A model generated the notes under the pieces. The model saw nothing but the letters and a program-made list of their open reading frames with translations. It was not told the origin of the DNA and did not search any database. From Prevotella sp. (GTDB taxonomy: Bacteria; Bacteroidota; Bacteroidia; Bacteroidales; Bacteroidaceae), in NCBI GenBank assembly GCA_017424205.1, contig JAFPAS010000182.1, forward strand, positions 1 to 7,814: a stretch of DNA of 7,814 nucleotides. Direction: 5' to 3'. This document shows positions 6,306-7,814 of the stretch, one piece after another. Within the stretch, counting starts at the first letter, position 1, and each line of letters starts with the position of its first letter. The position numbers were made by a program, and so were the translations under genes.

Positions 6306-7559
6306 TTATCGCTTTGAAACGACATCAGCAACATACTGGTCGATATCAAGGATGAAGTCCTGTCCTACTGGTACGTTGTTACGAACACAGAACTCGTCGT
6401 ATACAGCCTGCCATGGCATAGCCTTCTGCTCCTCTACGAGTGCGAGCACCTTGTAGCCTTCGCCTGCGAGTTCGAGCTTAGAAATGAGTTCTTTTGGTTC
6501 GAGAAGAGCACGCAGCATGCACTTCTGAGCAGAACGAGAACCGATAACGTATGCTCCGATACGGTTGATTGAGCCGTCGAAGAAGTCAAGTCCGTAGTGT
6601 ACTCTGTCAAGTGCTCCAGCACGTACGATTTCGAAGAAGAGCTCCTGAGTCTGGTCGTCCATGATTGTTACATGGTCAGAGTCCCAGCGCACTGGTCTTG
6701 AAACGTGGAGCATGAGCTCCTTGAGGAATGGAAGAACAGCAGAAACCTTGTCAGCAGGAGACTCTGTTGGGTGATAGTGACCAGTGTCAATTGTCAGCAG
6801 CTTGTCATTCTGTGCAGCATATGCTGTGTAGAAATCATGAGAACCAACTGTGAATGACTCAAGACCGATGCCGAATACCTTACCCTCGATACAGTCTTTC
6901 ATCATAGGCTGCTCCTTCTCAAAAATCTCGTCAAGTGACTTCTTCAGAGTGTTGCGGTAGAGCGCGTGGTTAACGCTAACATCCTTGCATCCGTCATGTA
7001 CCCAAAGGTTCATGATACAAGGGTCGTTCTGTGCTTCACCCATTGCATTAGCGATGTCGCGGCAACGCTTTGTATGCTCAACCCAGAACTTGCGGATTGA
7101 CTCGTCAGGATTAGCGAGTGAGAGTGAGCCAGACTTTGGATGTGAGAATGAAGAAGAGTTGAAGTCGAGGAGTGTATCATTCTCCTTAGCCCAGTCAATC
7201 CAAGACTGGAAGTGCTCAACTGTCACCTCGTCACGATCAACCACCTGTCCCTTGAAATCACCATAGATTTCGTGAAGGTTAAGTCTGTGACTGCCTGGTA
7301 TAAGGCTCTTAGCCTTGAGGATGTCCTGACGCAGTTCGTCAATGTTGCGTGCAGCACCAGGGAAGTCGCCTGTTGACTGTATACCGCCTGACATAGCGCC
7401 TGCCTGTACCTCGAAACCCTTTACGTCGTCAGCCTGCCAGCAGTGCAGAGAAAGGTGGAAGTCCTGCAATTGCTTAAGAACTTTTTCTGTATCAACGCCA
7501 ATCTCAGCATAGCGTTCTTTGGCTACTTCATAAGCCTTTGAAATTAATTCTGCTTTCAT
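6306..7559 (-). CDS. rhaA: L-rhamnose isomerase
   Basis: This cytoplasmic, metal-dependent TIM-barrel isomerase converts L-rhamnose to L-rhamnulose. It has 417 residues (E. coli RhaA has 419), so it is full length. Diagnostic segments include FHLSLHCWQADDVKGFE (34-50), LNLHEIYGDF (93-102), NSSSFSHPKSGSLSLA (134-149) and LWVHDGCKD (185-193). Metal and substrate residues can be seen in GIGLES (230-235), IDTGHYHPTE (257-266), HVSRPVRWDSDH (285-296) and HYGLDFFDGSINRIG (321-335). The C-terminal LLEPKELISKLE...EEQKAMPWQAVYDEFC is also typical. The ATG at 7559-7557 follows an A-rich leader with no Shine-Dalgarno sequence. The gene lies 66 bp after rhaB and 112 bp before rhaT. Open frames inside it on either strand are shadows of this gene. 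Confidence 0.97.
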   Translation of the reverse strand: MKAELISKAYEVAKERYAEIGVDTEKVLKQLQDFHLSLHCWQADDVKGFEVQAGAMSGGIQSTGDFPGAARNIDELRQDILKAKSLIPGSHRLNLHEIYGDFKGQVVDRDEVTVEHFQSWIDWAKENDTLLDFNSSSFSHPKSGSLSLANPDESIRKFWVEHTKRCRDIANAMGEAQNDPCIMNLWVHDGCKDVSVNHALYRNTLKKSLDEIFEKEQPMMKDCIEGKVFGIGLESFTVGSHDFYTAYAAQNDKLLTIDTGHYHPTESPADKVSAVLPFLKELMLHVSRPVRWDSDHVTIMDDQTQELFFEIVRAGALDRVHYGLDFFDGSINRIGAYVIGSRSAQKCMLRALLEPKELISKLELAGEGYKVLALVEEQKAMPWQAVYDEFCVRNNVPVGQDFILDIDQYVADVVSKR

Positions 7560-7588
7560 TTTTCTGTTAGTTTTTAGTTGTTCTTATA

Positions 7589-7598
7589 TATTTTCAAG
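7589..7598 (-). promoter_or_regulatory. CTTGAAAATA leader element, copy before rhaA
   Basis: CTTGAAAATA (minus strand, 7598-7589) ends exactly 29 nt before the rhaA ATG, the same word and spacing as before rhaD. A further ACTTGAAA occurs about 17 nt upstream (near 7608-7615), so the word is partly duplicated in this gap. No -7 box lies at the expected place, so it is not a clear promoter. Confidence 0.35.
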
Positions 7599-7625
7599 TT
7601 TTTTCTATTTCAAGTAATAAGAGCT

Positions 7626-7814
7626 TTACCCTTTCTTCGCTACGATATCGAGGAACAACTGGTATTTCTCCTCCCACAATGCGCTATCCTGCGGCATGTA
7701 TTCCTTCAGCGAGAGTGAGTCTGCAATAATCTTTCTCATCTCCCATATATCACCTACCATGCCTACGGCTTTAGCCTGCACCATGATATTGCCGAGCGCT
7801 GTGCCCTCCTGCGG
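7626..7814 (-). CDS. rhaB: Rhamnulokinase, C-terminal 62 residues only (5' part outside window)
   Basis: This is the 3' end of the kinase that phosphorylates L-rhamnulose to L-rhamnulose 1-phosphate with ATP. The frame is open from the window edge to the TAA at 7628-7626. The visible tail begins PQEGTALGNIMVQAKAVG, which matches the Gly/Ala-rich ATP-binding end of the FGGY carbohydrate kinase family, and ends YQLFLDIVAKKG. FGGY kinases of this type are about 480 residues long, so most of the gene is missing from view. Assignment to rhamnulokinase rather than another FGGY kinase rests on its place directly upstream of rhaA, in the order rhaB-rhaA-rhaT-rhaD, and on the tail sequence. The operon promoter must lie beyond the window. 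Confidence 0.9.
   Translation of the reverse strand, partial: PQEGTALGNIMVQAKAVGMVGDIWEMRKIIADSLSLKEYMPQDSALWEEKYQLFLDIVAKKG

Noticed and set aside
6985..7266. Open frames on both strands inside rhaA (plus 6985-7266, minus 7010-7219 and 6434-6622)
   Set aside because: All overlap the conserved rhaA frame and have no protein features of their own; they follow from its codon use.

Overview
The window reads as chromosomal DNA of a Bacteroidota member, most likely a Prevotella-type gut or oral bacterium. The reasons are that genes lack Shine-Dalgarno sequences and have A/T-rich leaders, there is one clear TAnnTTTG-type -7 box with a TTTG about 22 bp upstream, and the locus carries a periplasmic-propeller/Y_Y_Y/AraC regulator of the kind typical of this phylum. 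All recognised genes lie on the minus strand, so transcription runs from high to low coordinates.

From right to left: 7814-4281 is an L-rhamnose catabolic operon in the order rhaB (only the last 62 codons are in the window), rhaA (isomerase), rhaT (rhamnose/H+ symporter) and rhaD (rhamnulose-1-phosphate aldolase). A 67-codon PspC-domain membrane protein (4169-3966) follows, and a 19-bp perfect hairpin terminator that overlaps its stop codon closes the cluster. Together RhaT, RhaA, RhaB and RhaD import L-rhamnose, convert it to L-rhamnulose, phosphorylate it, and split it into dihydroxyacetone phosphate and L-lactaldehyde. A lactaldehyde reductase or dehydrogenase and a rhamnose mutarotase are not in the window.

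The region 3965-3660 holds the terminator and a good Bacteroidota promoter. This promoter drives a large regulator (3617-1002) with a signal peptide, a beta-propeller of two-component-regulator type, a Y_Y_Y domain, one membrane segment, a flexible linker and a C-terminal AraC-type DNA-binding domain. It has no histidine kinase or receiver domain, so it looks like a membrane-tethered one-component sensor. Downstream, after a 226-bp gap with purine-rich tandem and inverted repeats, comes the first 60% of an ExuT-like MFS hexuronate transporter (775-1).

Rhamnose catabolism next to a surface-sugar sensor and a probable hexuronate permease suggests a cell that uses the breakdown products of rhamnose- and uronate-containing polysaccharides such as rhamnogalacturonan. 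That link is inferred from gene neighbourhood. No mobile element, CRISPR array, tRNA or rRNA was seen. The genes are mostly familiar; the points of interest are the regulator architecture and several unexplained non-coding structures.
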